Below, piece by piece: positions 12,969-20,609 of a DNA stretch of 20,609 bases (positions are counted from its first letter, which is position 1; the number at the start of each line of letters is the position of its first letter). The notes beneath the pieces were generated by a model that saw only the letters and a list, made by a program, of their open reading frames with translations, was not told where the DNA came from and made no database searches. This stretch comes from Methanosphaera sp. (GTDB taxonomy: Archaea > Methanobacteriota > Methanobacteria > Methanobacteriales > Methanobacteriaceae), in NCBI GenBank assembly GCA_013330915.1, contig DUHK01000149.1, forward strand, positions 1 through 20,609. The letters run 5' to 3'. The position numbers were made by a program, and so were the translations under genes.

Positions 12969-14811
12969 AGAATTTTACACGTTTTGATACTTTGTATGGT
13001 AAAGGTAATTTTCTAAATGGTAATCCTTTAGATAATTCGTGAATTTCATCTGCTAACTGTTCAACAGTAACTTCTTCCTTAGTATCATCTACACGTCTGT
13101 TGACTGTAATTGAATCGTTTTCAACTTCGTTATCTCCAACAACAATTGTGTATGGAACCCATTCCTTACCTGCATTTCTGATTTTCTTACCTACACGTTC
13201 TGGTGTATCATCAATATCAACCCTTACATTTAAGTCCCTGATTTGTTGATATACTTTTTCTGCATATTCCATGTGATTGTCTGTTACAGGTATAATTCTT
13301 ACCTGTACCGGTGATAACCATAATGGTAATGATGGTTTGGAACCTTTGTCTGTTGATGTTTTTTCAAGTAAACTGCAGATTACTCTTTCTAAACTACCTG
13401 TTGGACTGCAGTGTAAGATTGTTGGATATTGTTGTTCTTCATTTTCATCAAGATATGTTATTCCGAATCTTCTTGCACTTTGAACATCCATTTGTACTGT
13501 TGGATTTTCTATTGGTCTTCCAAGCTCATCTATTGCTGCAAAGTCAACTTTAGCATTCCAGTAATGTTTCATTTTTGGAATTACTTCAAGCACTACAGGT
13601 TTTTTAATGTGGTTTTTAACTATGTCCTTTACCCAGTCTTCGTTTTCTGCAAGGAAGTCTTTTGTTACACGGAATGCTACTTCATAATGTACTTCAAGAT
13701 CTTTTTCTGTTTGTGCACACATGTCAACCTGTTTTGCAAAGATTTCTTTGGCGTGTTCATCGTTTAAACATGCACTGTGGAAGTCAGGCATTGTGAATGC
13801 TCTTAGTCTTTTAAGACCAACAACTTCTCCCTGTCTTTCGAATCTGAAACTTAACTGTGAAAGTTCATAAATTCCTACAGGCATGTTTTTCCATGTTAGG
13901 AATGAGTCTGCCATGATTCTGAATGCACCGAAACAACATGCAAATCTTAACATTAATTCTCGGTGTTTTGTTTTTAATCTGTATTGTCTTTCACCGAATT
14001 TTTCTGCATGTTCCCTTATTGCATTATCTGATAAATCATACATTACAGGTGTGTCTACAGGCATTGCCCCTCTTTCTGTTACAAGACCGTATACGTAATC
14101 TCCAAGAAGATCTTTGATAAGTTTACCTTTTGGATACCATCTGATGTGTCCTACGTCTGATGAAGGTTCATTACTTGCTATTTCTTTTTCCTTCATGAGT
14201 TTTACATGAGGTGGCTGTTTACCTGTATCTTCATGGGAAACACCCTGTTCATGATTTACCAGTTGTTTTAGTGTTTTGTTTTGGTAATTATATTCGTCGA
14301 CGTCATATTTTTGTCCGTCTTCTTCGAGTATGAAGAATTCTGAAGGTTCTGATTCAACTTTTTCTTCCTCAACTTCTTCCCCATCATCTTCAGTTGTGAT
14401 GGTTCTGGATAATTCTGATAAAGGATGTCCTTTACATGAGAGTTCGAAGGATTTGTACCATCCGAATGGTACTCTTAGAACTGCTTCGTTGTTGTCTATT
14501 AGTTCTGCTTCAATGCCTTTTAGAATTTTGGTTGCTACATTAGGGTTGGATAATGAAGAACTTAAGTGAGCATAAGGATAAATAACTATGTTATCTGCAT
14601 TAACCTTATTTTGAACACTTAAAATTTCTTTAACAGCTTTTAAAACTATTAAATCAGGATTTTCTTCGTCTTCTTTTTCAACCGCGGTGAAAACAACTAG
14701 TGCATTGTCTACACCATTGGCTCTTTTTTCATCTTCAATATCTTCAGCCAATTTAGTTTTGCTTCTGGTTTTATAACGTAAATAGTCTGAATGTATCATT
14801 AACGTTCGCAT
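12967..14811 (-). CDS. thrS: Threonyl-tRNA synthetase, archaeal type
   Basis: This 614-residue class II synthetase charges tRNA-Thr. The N-terminal ~140 residues form the archaea-specific editing domain, related to D-aminoacyl-tRNA deacylase, which removes mischarged serine. Its marks are MIHSDYLRY (5-13), YPYAHLS (~98-104) and RVPFGWYKSFELS (~123-135). The catalytic core has the CCFGAFRIMAD segment with its zinc-ligand cysteine, motif 2 FRFERQGEVVGLKRLRAFTMPDFHS, and motif 3 SPTGSLERVICSLLE. The C-terminal anticodon-binding domain includes PLWLSPVQVRIIPV and DDTPERVGKKIR. A strongly acidic stretch (~146-162) joins the editing and catalytic parts. GGAGGAA lies ~10 nt before the ATG. The gene is monocistronic by its own promoter and terminator. 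Confidence 0.96.
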   Translation of the reverse strand: MRTLMIHSDYLRYKTRSKTKLAEDIEDEKRANGVDNALVVFTAVEKEDEENPDLIVLKAVKEILSVQNKVNADNIVIYPYAHLSSSLSNPNVATKILKGIEAELIDNNEAVLRVPFGWYKSFELSCKGHPLSELSRTITTEDDGEEVEEEKVESEPSEFFILEEDGQKYDVDEYNYQNKTLKQLVNHEQGVSHEDTGKQPPHVKLMKEKEIASNEPSSDVGHIRWYPKGKLIKDLLGDYVYGLVTERGAMPVDTPVMYDLSDNAIREHAEKFGERQYRLKTKHRELMLRFACCFGAFRIMADSFLTWKNMPVGIYELSQLSFRFERQGEVVGLKRLRAFTMPDFHSACLNDEHAKEIFAKQVDMCAQTEKDLEVHYEVAFRVTKDFLAENEDWVKDIVKNHIKKPVVLEVIPKMKHYWNAKVDFAAIDELGRPIENPTVQMDVQSARRFGITYLDENEEQQYPTILHCSPTGSLERVICSLLEKTSTDKGSKPSLPLWLSPVQVRIIPVTDNHMEYAEKVYQQIRDLNVRVDIDDTPERVGKKIRNAGKEWVPYTIVVGDNEVENDSITVNRRVDDTKEEVTVEQLADEIHELSKGLPFRKLPLPYKVSKRVKF

Positions 14812-14861
14812 TTTAAATTATTCCTCCAATAAAAATGGTTTTCAATAATCATTGTTAAAAT

Positions 14862-14875
14862 TAAATATATTATAA
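14862..14875 (-). promoter_or_regulatory. Candidate TATA element of thrS
   Basis: The minus strand reads TTATAATATATTTA, centred about 57 nt before the thrS ATG, giving a leader of about 30 nt with the GGAGGAA ribosome-binding site (14821-14829). Confidence 0.4.
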
Positions 14876-14955
14876 GAAAATTCTATTCTTAATTCATTAT
14901 TATCTTTATTATTCATATTATATTAAAATTAGTATAAAAAAAAGTGGAGAAAAAA

Positions 14956-15276
14956 TTAACTTGCTGTTAATTTCAGTCCCATAATACCGACTATCACAAG
15001 AAACAAAAAGAAAAACTTCACCATGGATGTGGATTCGTTTAAAAACAATATACCCACTAAAACTGTACCTATGGCACCGATAGCTGTCCAGCAAGCATAA
15101 GCCGTTCCCAAAGGTATGCCTTTCATGGCCTGCTCCAGGAAGATCATACTCAAAACAAGAAATATTACTGTCAATACTGATGGAATGAGCTTGGTAAAAC
15201 CCTCTGAAAACTTAAGTGGTACAGCCCACAATACTTCACATATTCCTGCAATAACCAGATAAATCCATGAGTTCAT
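14956..15276 (-). CDS. Small multidrug resistance (SMR) transporter, Gdx/SugE-like
   Basis: This 106-residue protein has four TM helices (about 3-22, 29-50, 58-78 and 84-103). The conserved membrane glutamate is E14 in GICEVLWAVPLKFSEGFT. The order E-x2-WA-x2-LK and the KGIPLGTAYACWTAIGAIGT stretch fit the Gdx (formerly SugE) subtype, which exports guanidinium in exchange for protons, better than the EmrE drug-export subtype. SMR proteins work as dual-topology dimers; there is only one gene here. It lies 44 bp downstream of argS with GGAGG before the ATG, so it may be read from the argS transcript. A T-rich stretch in the gap could reduce this. I saw no guanidine riboswitch in the short gap. 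Subtype assignment is by motif only. Confidence 0.9.
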   Translation of the reverse strand: MNSWIYLVIAGICEVLWAVPLKFSEGFTKLIPSVLTVIFLVLSMIFLEQAMKGIPLGTAYACWTAIGAIGTVLVGILFLNESTSMVKFFFLFLVIVGIMGLKLTAS

Positions 15277-15320
15277 AGGATAACCTCCAAAAAAAAATAA
15301 AGGATGATAATGAAGGGTGG

Positions 15321-17003
15321 TTACATGAATTCAGGAGCCTTTATTCCTAAAAGTTTTAATGAATTTTTAAGAGTGATTCTTGAAGCGTCAACAAGTTTTA
15401 ATCTGAACTCTTCGTGTTCAGAACCTATGACCTGTTGGGTTTTATAAAACTTATTGAATGCCTTGGAAAGACTTGAAGTGTACTCTGTCAAATGATGAAC
15501 CCTTCTTTCTGAGGCGGACTGTCTGATTATTTCAGTGAATCTGGACAATTCCTTGATAAGTATTTTTTCCTCTTCTTCAAGGTCATAATCACATTTTACA
15601 TCAACATATTCATCAAATTCTGATTTTGACAGTAGTTTACAAGCCCTGGCATGAGCGTACTGTATGGATGCACAACCTCTTTCAAAGTTAAGTGCCTCTT
15701 CCCATTTGAAAGTAATCGGTTTTTCAGGAGATATCTGGTTGATGTAGAATCTTACGGAACCTACACCTATTGTCCTGGCAACACTTTCCATTTCTTTTTG
15801 GGTTAATTCAAGTTCACGTTGAGCTAACTCATCCATTGCATGCTGTGTAGCCTGGTCAATGAATTCATCCACTGAGATAAACACACCTTTTCTTGTTGAC
15901 ATTGATCCTTCAGGCAGGTTTATGAATTCATAAAATACTACTTCAGGAGCTCGGTTACCTGACAATTCCAGTGCCATACTTAATTGTTTAGCTGCAAGTT
16001 TATGGTCTGCACCTAGAATGTCAAGTGATATGTCACTGTTCTTTGTTTTGTATTGATGATAAGCCAAATCTCTTGTAGCGTATAGACTTGTTCCGTTAGA
16101 CCTTCTGAGAATCAGTTCCTTATCAATATCATATTTTTCCAGTGGTAAGTATAGGATATCCCTTTTGATTGTGAATGGTTGAAGTTTTTCCAACACATTA
16201 TCCACTGAACCGTTTCTTAAAAAGGTACTTTCCCATTTGAAAAGGTTCATCTTGATGTTCAAGTCCTTTAAGGTTGCCTTAATACCGTCAAGACAGTTTT
16301 CCACAACCTTTTCAAAACAGTCGATTAACTTTTGATCTTTTCCTTCTTCATATTTCTGGAGAATTCTGTCTATATCGGCATTGTAATCCGGATTTTTTTC
16401 CAGTTCCTGATTACACTTGAAATATACCTCTCCAACTGCATGGTCAATCTTTTTGTCCTCATCAAATTCAAATCCGAACTTGTTCATACCCCAAACGATG
16501 ATGGCAATTTGACGTCCCATGTCATTTACATAATACTGTGATTCAACCTTGTAACCTGCATGCTGAAGAACTCTTTTGAGGGAATCTCCTAAAATGGCAT
16601 TTCTTAAGTGTCCAACATGTAAAGGACCGTTAGGATTTGCTGAAGTATGTTCCAGCAATATTGTTTCTTCCTGTTCGGGCAGTTCACCATACCTTTTATC
16701 AATGTAATTTACCATTTTTGTTGAAAATAACTTATAATTAATGAAGAAATTTATGTATGGTCCTTTAGTTTCCACTTTCTTAAAGTACAAAGGTAATTTG
16801 ATATGTTCTTTTATTTCTTCTGCAATTTCAACAGGTGATTTCTTTAATTTCTTGGTTAATGAAAAGGATATGTTACTTGAAATATCACCCATTTCAGGAT
16901 TTGGTGGTTCTTCAAGTGATATTTCTCCATCATATTTTACCCTCATTTTTCTTAATGCTTCATCTATACTTTCCCTAATTTCCTTCTTTAATTTTGAATA
17001 CAT
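15321..17003 (-). CDS. argS: Arginyl-tRNA synthetase
   Basis: This 560-residue class I synthetase charges tRNA-Arg. The N-terminal Add-1 domain (~1-90) has the EEPPNPEMGDISSN segment, contacting the tRNA elbow. The HIGH signature is present as NPNGPLHVGHLRNAILGD (HVGH at 129-132), and the KMSKS equivalent is MSTRKG (368-373). LYATRDLAYH and ILGADHKLAAKQL are typical ArgRS core segments. The C-terminal all-helical anticodon-binding domain (~440-560) ends LLGIKAPEFM. Nothing is missing. The ribosome-binding site is AGGAGG. The gene begins 17 bp after the signal peptidase gene and is followed by the SMR gene, so these are probably one transcript. A tRNA-Arg gene lies about 2.5 kb away. Confidence 0.97.
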   Translation of the reverse strand: MYSKLKKEIRESIDEALRKMRVKYDGEISLEEPPNPEMGDISSNISFSLTKKLKKSPVEIAEEIKEHIKLPLYFKKVETKGPYINFFINYKLFSTKMVNYIDKRYGELPEQEETILLEHTSANPNGPLHVGHLRNAILGDSLKRVLQHAGYKVESQYYVNDMGRQIAIIVWGMNKFGFEFDEDKKIDHAVGEVYFKCNQELEKNPDYNADIDRILQKYEEGKDQKLIDCFEKVVENCLDGIKATLKDLNIKMNLFKWESTFLRNGSVDNVLEKLQPFTIKRDILYLPLEKYDIDKELILRRSNGTSLYATRDLAYHQYKTKNSDISLDILGADHKLAAKQLSMALELSGNRAPEVVFYEFINLPEGSMSTRKGVFISVDEFIDQATQHAMDELAQRELELTQKEMESVARTIGVGSVRFYINQISPEKPITFKWEEALNFERGCASIQYAHARACKLLSKSEFDEYVDVKCDYDLEEEEKILIKELSRFTEIIRQSASERRVHHLTEYTSSLSKAFNKFYKTQQVIGSEHEEFRLKLVDASRITLKNSLKLLGIKAPEFM

Positions 17004-17020
17004 TATTGTCCTCCTTTATT

Positions 17021-17515
17021 TTATAATCCCCTGAACCATAAAGTTACATAACCTATTTTAGGAATAATTACCAGCGTATTTCCTATCTTCAACACTTTGG
17101 ATTTTATTTGTTCCGGTGAAACTGGATATGGGTCCTGTACTTCATTATTGTCTCCTTTAATAATATAATACTTGGATCCGTTGATTTGCTGAATGTCTAT
17201 AACCCTATGAATAACAGGCTCCGAATACCACATCGCATTATAGACCACCACATCCCCAACTTTTACGTCAGTGTACGGGTTAAATTCCTGTATGCCATAT
17301 GTGTTTACATTCTCTGTTGCCACAATGTCTCCCCTATAGAACGCCGGTTCCATACTTCCAGAAACCACTACATTAAGGTGAGCTGATAATATTACTGCAA
17401 GCAGTATTATAATTGCATAACTAAGTATCTCTTTTGATAAGCTAGGCTTGAATTTTTGATTCTCTTGTTCTACCTGTTTTTTCTTTTTTTCACGATTTTT
17501 TCGTTTTTTTGACAA
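17021..17515 (-). CDS. Archaeal signal peptidase I (TTG start)
   Basis: This 164-residue membrane serine protease removes signal peptides from secreted proteins. The N-terminus is very rich in lysine (~1-28), followed by one TM helix (about 30-50). The catalytic serine is S54 in SGSMEPAFYRGD, followed by GDVVVYNA, the catalytic histidine H103 in VIHRVI, and GDNNEVQDP (~121-129) carrying the aspartates of the archaeal Ser-His-Asp arrangement in place of the bacterial lysine. The start codon is TTG at 17515-17513. It is preceded by GGGGGTGA at proper spacing, and no ATG occurs before the catalytic region, so the TTG start is well supported. It lies 46 bp after ilvD and 17 bp before argS. Confidence 0.92.
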   Translation of the reverse strand: MSKKRKNREKKKKQVEQENQKFKPSLSKEILSYAIIILLAVILSAHLNVVVSGSMEPAFYRGDIVATENVNTYGIQEFNPYTDVKVGDVVVYNAMWYSEPVIHRVIDIQQINGSKYYIIKGDNNEVQDPYPVSPEQIKSKVLKIGNTLVIIPKIGYVTLWFRGL

Positions 17516-17561
17516 GAATTCACCCCCTATTTTTTATACTGGTAACTTTAAATATTGTAAG

Positions 17562-19211
17562 CTATTTTAGTACTCCACCCTTATCGGCTGAAGTAGCTAA
17601 TTGTTGGTACTGTCTTAACCATCCTTTAAGGTTTCTTTCAACAGGTTCAACCTTGGATAATCTTTCCTGAATTTCTTCATCTGTTAATTCCAGTTTAATA
17701 CTTCTTTCTTTAACGTTGATGGAAACTATATCACCATTTTCAATTGCTGCTATTGGTCCACCTGCTGCTGCTTCAGGTGATATGTGTCCTATACATGGAC
17801 CTCTACTTCCACCGGAGAATCTTCCGTCTGTAATTAGTGCAACGTGGAATAGTTCCCTACCCATAATGGCTGCCGTAGGGTTGAGCATTTCACGCATTCC
17901 AGGTCCACCTTTAGGTCCCTCATATCTTATTACAACTACGTCACCATCAACAATTTCATCGTTTTCAATTGCTGCAACACATTCTTCCTCTGAATTGTAA
18001 ACCTTACAAGGACCTGAATGAACAAGCATATCTTCGTTTACTGCTCCCTGTTTAATGACAGAACCGTTTGGTGCGATGTTTCCATATAATACTGCTATTC
18101 CACCTTCATTTCTAACAGGATTGTCTATGGTGTGAATAACATCATAGTCAACATCAGTCACCTGTGTAAGGTTTTCTTCAACTGTTTTTGATGTACATGT
18201 AACACAATCAGTGTGTAATAATGATTCAAGGTTTTTCATAACTGCTGGTATTCCACCTGCATTGTCAACATCAATCATCCTGTTGTTTCCACCAGGTCTT
18301 ATACTGCAGATGTATGGTACTTTGTGACTTAACTTGTCAAATAAATCTATTGATACATCAAGTCCACCCACTTCATGAGCTATTGCAGGTATGTGTAGTG
18401 TTGTGTTTGTAGATCCACCAAGTGCAAGATCAACAATGATTGCATTTTCAAATGATTCCTGTGTTAATACATCTGAAGGTTTAATGTCATTTTCAATGAG
18501 TTTGAAAATTGCCTTTGCTGACTCTTTGGCCATTTCAACTTTCTTGTCACTTACAGCATGTGCTGTTGCACATCCAGGTAGACTCATACCAAGAGTTTCT
18601 GTAAGACATGCCATTGTGTTTGCAGTGAAAAGTCCTGCACATGAACCTGCTCCTGGACAGGCACATCTTTCCAGTTCATAAAGGTCTTCTTCTGACATTT
18701 TTCCAGACTGTGTTGCACCAACTGCCTCAGTTACGTTGATGAAATCAACTATTTCACCATGGAACTTACCAGGCATCATAGGTCCACCAGTAATGAATAT
18801 TGTTGGAATATCCAATCTGGCAGCTGCCATTAACATACCAGGAACTACTTTATCACATGATGGCATACAAATTAATGCATCAAATTGATGAGCCATTGCC
18901 ATACTTTCTACTGTGTTTGCAATGATTTCCCTTGATGGTAATGAAAAATACATTCCTTCATGGTTCATAGCTATACCATCACAAACTGCCATTGTGTTAA
19001 ATTCAAATGGAACTCCACCTTCTGCCCTTATAACATCTTTTACATCCTGAACAAGATCTTTAAGATGTATGTGTCCAGGTACAATATCTGTATAACTGTT
19101 TGCTATTCCTATAAATGGTTTTTCCATGTCTTCATCATTAAGTCCACATGCACGTAATAGTGAACGATGTGATGTTCTGTTAATTCCTTTTTTTATATTG
19201 TCACTTCTCAT
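17562..19211 (-). CDS. ilvD: Dihydroxy-acid dehydratase
   Basis: This 549-residue enzyme of the IlvD/Edd family converts 2,3-dihydroxy-acids to 2-oxo acids, a shared late step of isoleucine and valine synthesis. Family signatures are FNTMAVCDGIAMNHEGM (~71-87), CMPSCDKVVPGMLM (115-128, C119 being a cluster ligand) and CACPGAGSCAGLFTANTMAC (183-202, C191). Further marks are the Mg-site region around KAxK-like segments and the C-terminal GRFSGGSRGPCIGHISPEAAAGG. The NSYTDIVPGH segment has Gly where the oxygen-stable [2Fe-2S] enzymes carry Cys, so I infer the oxygen-sensitive [4Fe-4S] type, fitting an anaerobe. AGGATGATT precedes the ATG. It heads a series of same-strand genes; its promoter lies in the AT-rich region to its right. 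Confidence 0.96.
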   Translation of the reverse strand: MRSDNIKKGINRTSHRSLLRACGLNDEDMEKPFIGIANSYTDIVPGHIHLKDLVQDVKDVIRAEGGVPFEFNTMAVCDGIAMNHEGMYFSLPSREIIANTVESMAMAHQFDALICMPSCDKVVPGMLMAAARLDIPTIFITGGPMMPGKFHGEIVDFINVTEAVGATQSGKMSEEDLYELERCACPGAGSCAGLFTANTMACLTETLGMSLPGCATAHAVSDKKVEMAKESAKAIFKLIENDIKPSDVLTQESFENAIIVDLALGGSTNTTLHIPAIAHEVGGLDVSIDLFDKLSHKVPYICSIRPGGNNRMIDVDNAGGIPAVMKNLESLLHTDCVTCTSKTVEENLTQVTDVDYDVIHTIDNPVRNEGGIAVLYGNIAPNGSVIKQGAVNEDMLVHSGPCKVYNSEEECVAAIENDEIVDGDVVVIRYEGPKGGPGMREMLNPTAAIMGRELFHVALITDGRFSGGSRGPCIGHISPEAAAGGPIAAIENGDIVSINVKERSIKLELTDEEIQERLSKVEPVERNLKGWLRQYQQLATSADKGGVLK

Positions 19212-19511
19212 AAAATCATCCTTTATAAATAAAAATAATTAAAAAATAAAGTTATTAAAAGATAGTGTTGTTTTGTAAATTTTCAACATTATATAATATA
19301 TATTATATCCATGATGACTAATAATATTTAGTAATAATATATTCTATGCAAGACCAATTACATCAGCATATTTTATCATTGATTTATCAAAATATTAATC
19401 AAATTATACTTGAACAAAAGGAAACAAACTTTGAAAAAATTAATGTTTAATTGAAAAAATTTTCAACAAAAATACTAAAATAAATATATAATAAAATAAA
19501 TAATATAATAT

Positions 19512-19657
<146 letters not shown>

Positions 19658-19770
19658 TTTTTTATCAAAATTTCAATATTATTATTAACAATATTATAAT
19701 ATATTTCATATAAATAGGAAAGTTATATAAAATATAAAAATCATACTATTAAAAAAGAACTTTTTTTTTG

Positions 19771-19780
19771 AGTATATATT
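19771..19780 (+). promoter_or_regulatory. Candidate TATA element of lysA
   Basis: AGTATATATT centred near 19776 predicts transcription starting about 19801. The ~27-nt leader would contain AGGAAATGAT before the ATG at 19828. A T-run immediately upstream (19761-19769) may be the end of the tRNA transcription unit. Confidence 0.45.
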
Positions 19781-19827
19781 AAATAATATAACTTTTTTTA
19801 GATAATATTATAACAGGAAATGATAAT

Positions 19828-20609
19828 ATGCCATATGATTTTAATTTAAAAATAGAAAACGATCATTTGATTATTGGTGACGTGGATGCTAATGATTTAG
19901 CAGAAGAATTCAAAACTCCATTATATGTAATTGATGAAGAAAAAGTTAGAAGTAATTATAATAAATTGTACGGTGCATTCAGTAGCAAATATGAAGACCT
20001 TCATATGTGTTATGCAGCAAAAGCAAACACCAGTCTAGCAGTACTGAAAATATTAGAAGATGAAGGAAGTTATATTGATGCAGTTTCACCTGGTGAAATA
20101 TACACTGCATTACTGGCAGGATTTACACCAGACAGAATATTATTTACAGGAAACAATGTCACTACAGAAGAATTAGAATATGCTCATAAAACAGGAGTTA
20201 CTTTAAACCTTGATAGTATATCAGCACTCGAAAGATTAAGTACTATTGAAGGAACACAAGGAAAAGAAATATCCATAAGAGTAAACCCAATGGTTGAAGC
20301 AGGACACCATGAACACTGCATTACAGGTGGACCAAAAAGTAAATTCGGTATCAGAGAAGATGAAGCAGTAGAAGTTTATCAAAAAGCACTTGACCTTGGA
20401 TTTAAACCTATAGGTATGCATTCACATATAGGTTCAGAAATATTGGAATCAGAACCGTTCATGCTTGCAGTTGAAACCATGATGGACATAGCAGGAAAAG
20501 TACATAATGAATTGGGAATTGAATTTAAATTCCTTGATTTCGGAGGAGGATTCGGAATTCCTTACGAACCTGATGAAGAAGAATTAGATCTTGAAACATT
20601 CACAACAGA
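19828..20609 (+). CDS. lysA: Diaminopimelate decarboxylase (partial, 3' end outside window)
   Basis: The frame opens at ATG 19828 and runs to the window edge, giving 260 complete codons of an expected ~430. It encodes a PLP-dependent decarboxylase that converts meso-diaminopimelate to lysine, the last step of lysine synthesis. The PLP-binding lysine lies in CYAAKANTS (~61-69). Further marks are SPGEIYTALLAGF, ILFTGNN, RVNPMVEAGHHEHCITGGPKSKFGI split over ~150-177, the HSHIGSEI active-site segment and the phosphate-binding FGGGFGIPY near the edge. These follow the fold type III (alanine racemase-like) barrel order. The start is supported by AGGAAATGAT and by the N-terminal alignment 'TPLYVIDEEKVRSNYNKL'. 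Nothing is abnormal in the visible part. Confidence 0.95.
   Translation, partial: MPYDFNLKIENDHLIIGDVDANDLAEEFKTPLYVIDEEKVRSNYNKLYGAFSSKYEDLHMCYAAKANTSLAVLKILEDEGSYIDAVSPGEIYTALLAGFTPDRILFTGNNVTTEELEYAHKTGVTLNLDSISALERLSTIEGTQGKEISIRVNPMVEAGHHEHCITGGPKSKFGIREDEAVEVYQKALDLGFKPIGMHSHIGSEILESEPFMLAVETMMDIAGKVHNELGIEFKFLDFGGGFGIPYEPDEEELDLETFTT

Noticed and set aside
13311..14569. Several plus-strand open frames opposite thrS
   Set aside because: They are reverse-complement shadows of a strong coding frame, overlap one another, and show no initiation signals.
15277..15320. Guanidine riboswitch before the Gdx-like SMR gene
   Set aside because: The gap is only 44 bases, mostly A/T plus the ribosome-binding site, too short and without the conserved structure.

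Overview
The window looks like chromosome from an AT-rich methanogenic archaeon of the order Methanobacteriales, with Methanosphaera (or a close Methanobrevibacter-like genome) as the best guess. The reasons are the very AT-rich intergenic DNA with archaeal TATA elements, Shine-Dalgarno sites of the GGAGG type, an archaeal-type threonyl-tRNA synthetase, a Ser-His-Asp signal peptidase, an archaeal DUF35 Zn-ribbon protein, ThiL beside an AmmeMemoRadiSam-type radical SAM enzyme, and the general style of the proteins. The genus is inferred from recall, not from a search.

Layout. 1-3052 is read on the minus strand: the first 37 codons of a membrane protein (cut by the window edge), a class I SAM methyltransferase, two overlapping genes for membrane-anchored proteins with pilin-like N-termini, and a small unknown protein. 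An AT-rich stretch (3053-3460) follows. Then on the plus strand come a DUF35 Zn-ribbon/OB protein, a short decayed remnant resembling the sirohydrochlorin chelatase CfbA/CbiX, thiL, and an AmrS-like radical SAM enzyme. From 5995 to 10302 the minus strand carries lemA followed by two tandem DUF2207 paralogues, an envelope-associated cluster. A plus-strand radical SAM protein of the 'DNA modification/repair' family with a helix-hairpin-helix tail stands alone at 10413-11540.

From 11650 to 19211 everything is on the minus strand. In transcription order this is ilvD, signal peptidase I, argS and an SMR transporter (possibly one transcript, with gaps of 46, 17 and 44 bp); then thrS with its own promoter and terminator; then a parA-like ATPase coupled to a very small ParB-like partner. 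The right end holds a tRNA-Arg(UCG), flanked by a long inverted repeat, and the first 260 codons of lysA on the plus strand.

Most of the window is housekeeping: translation (thrS, argS, tRNA-Arg), amino-acid synthesis (ilvD, lysA), thiamine (thiL) and secretion. The parts that deserve a second look are the pilin-like bicistron, the ParA/mini-ParB pair with repeats in its promoter region, the duplicated DUF2207-LemA cluster, the solitary DNA-repair-type radical SAM gene, the CfbA-like remnant, the inverted repeat around the tRNA, and a recurring pattern of hairpins that overlap stop codons. I saw no CRISPR array, insertion sequence, rRNA or prophage. No clearly new defence system is visible.
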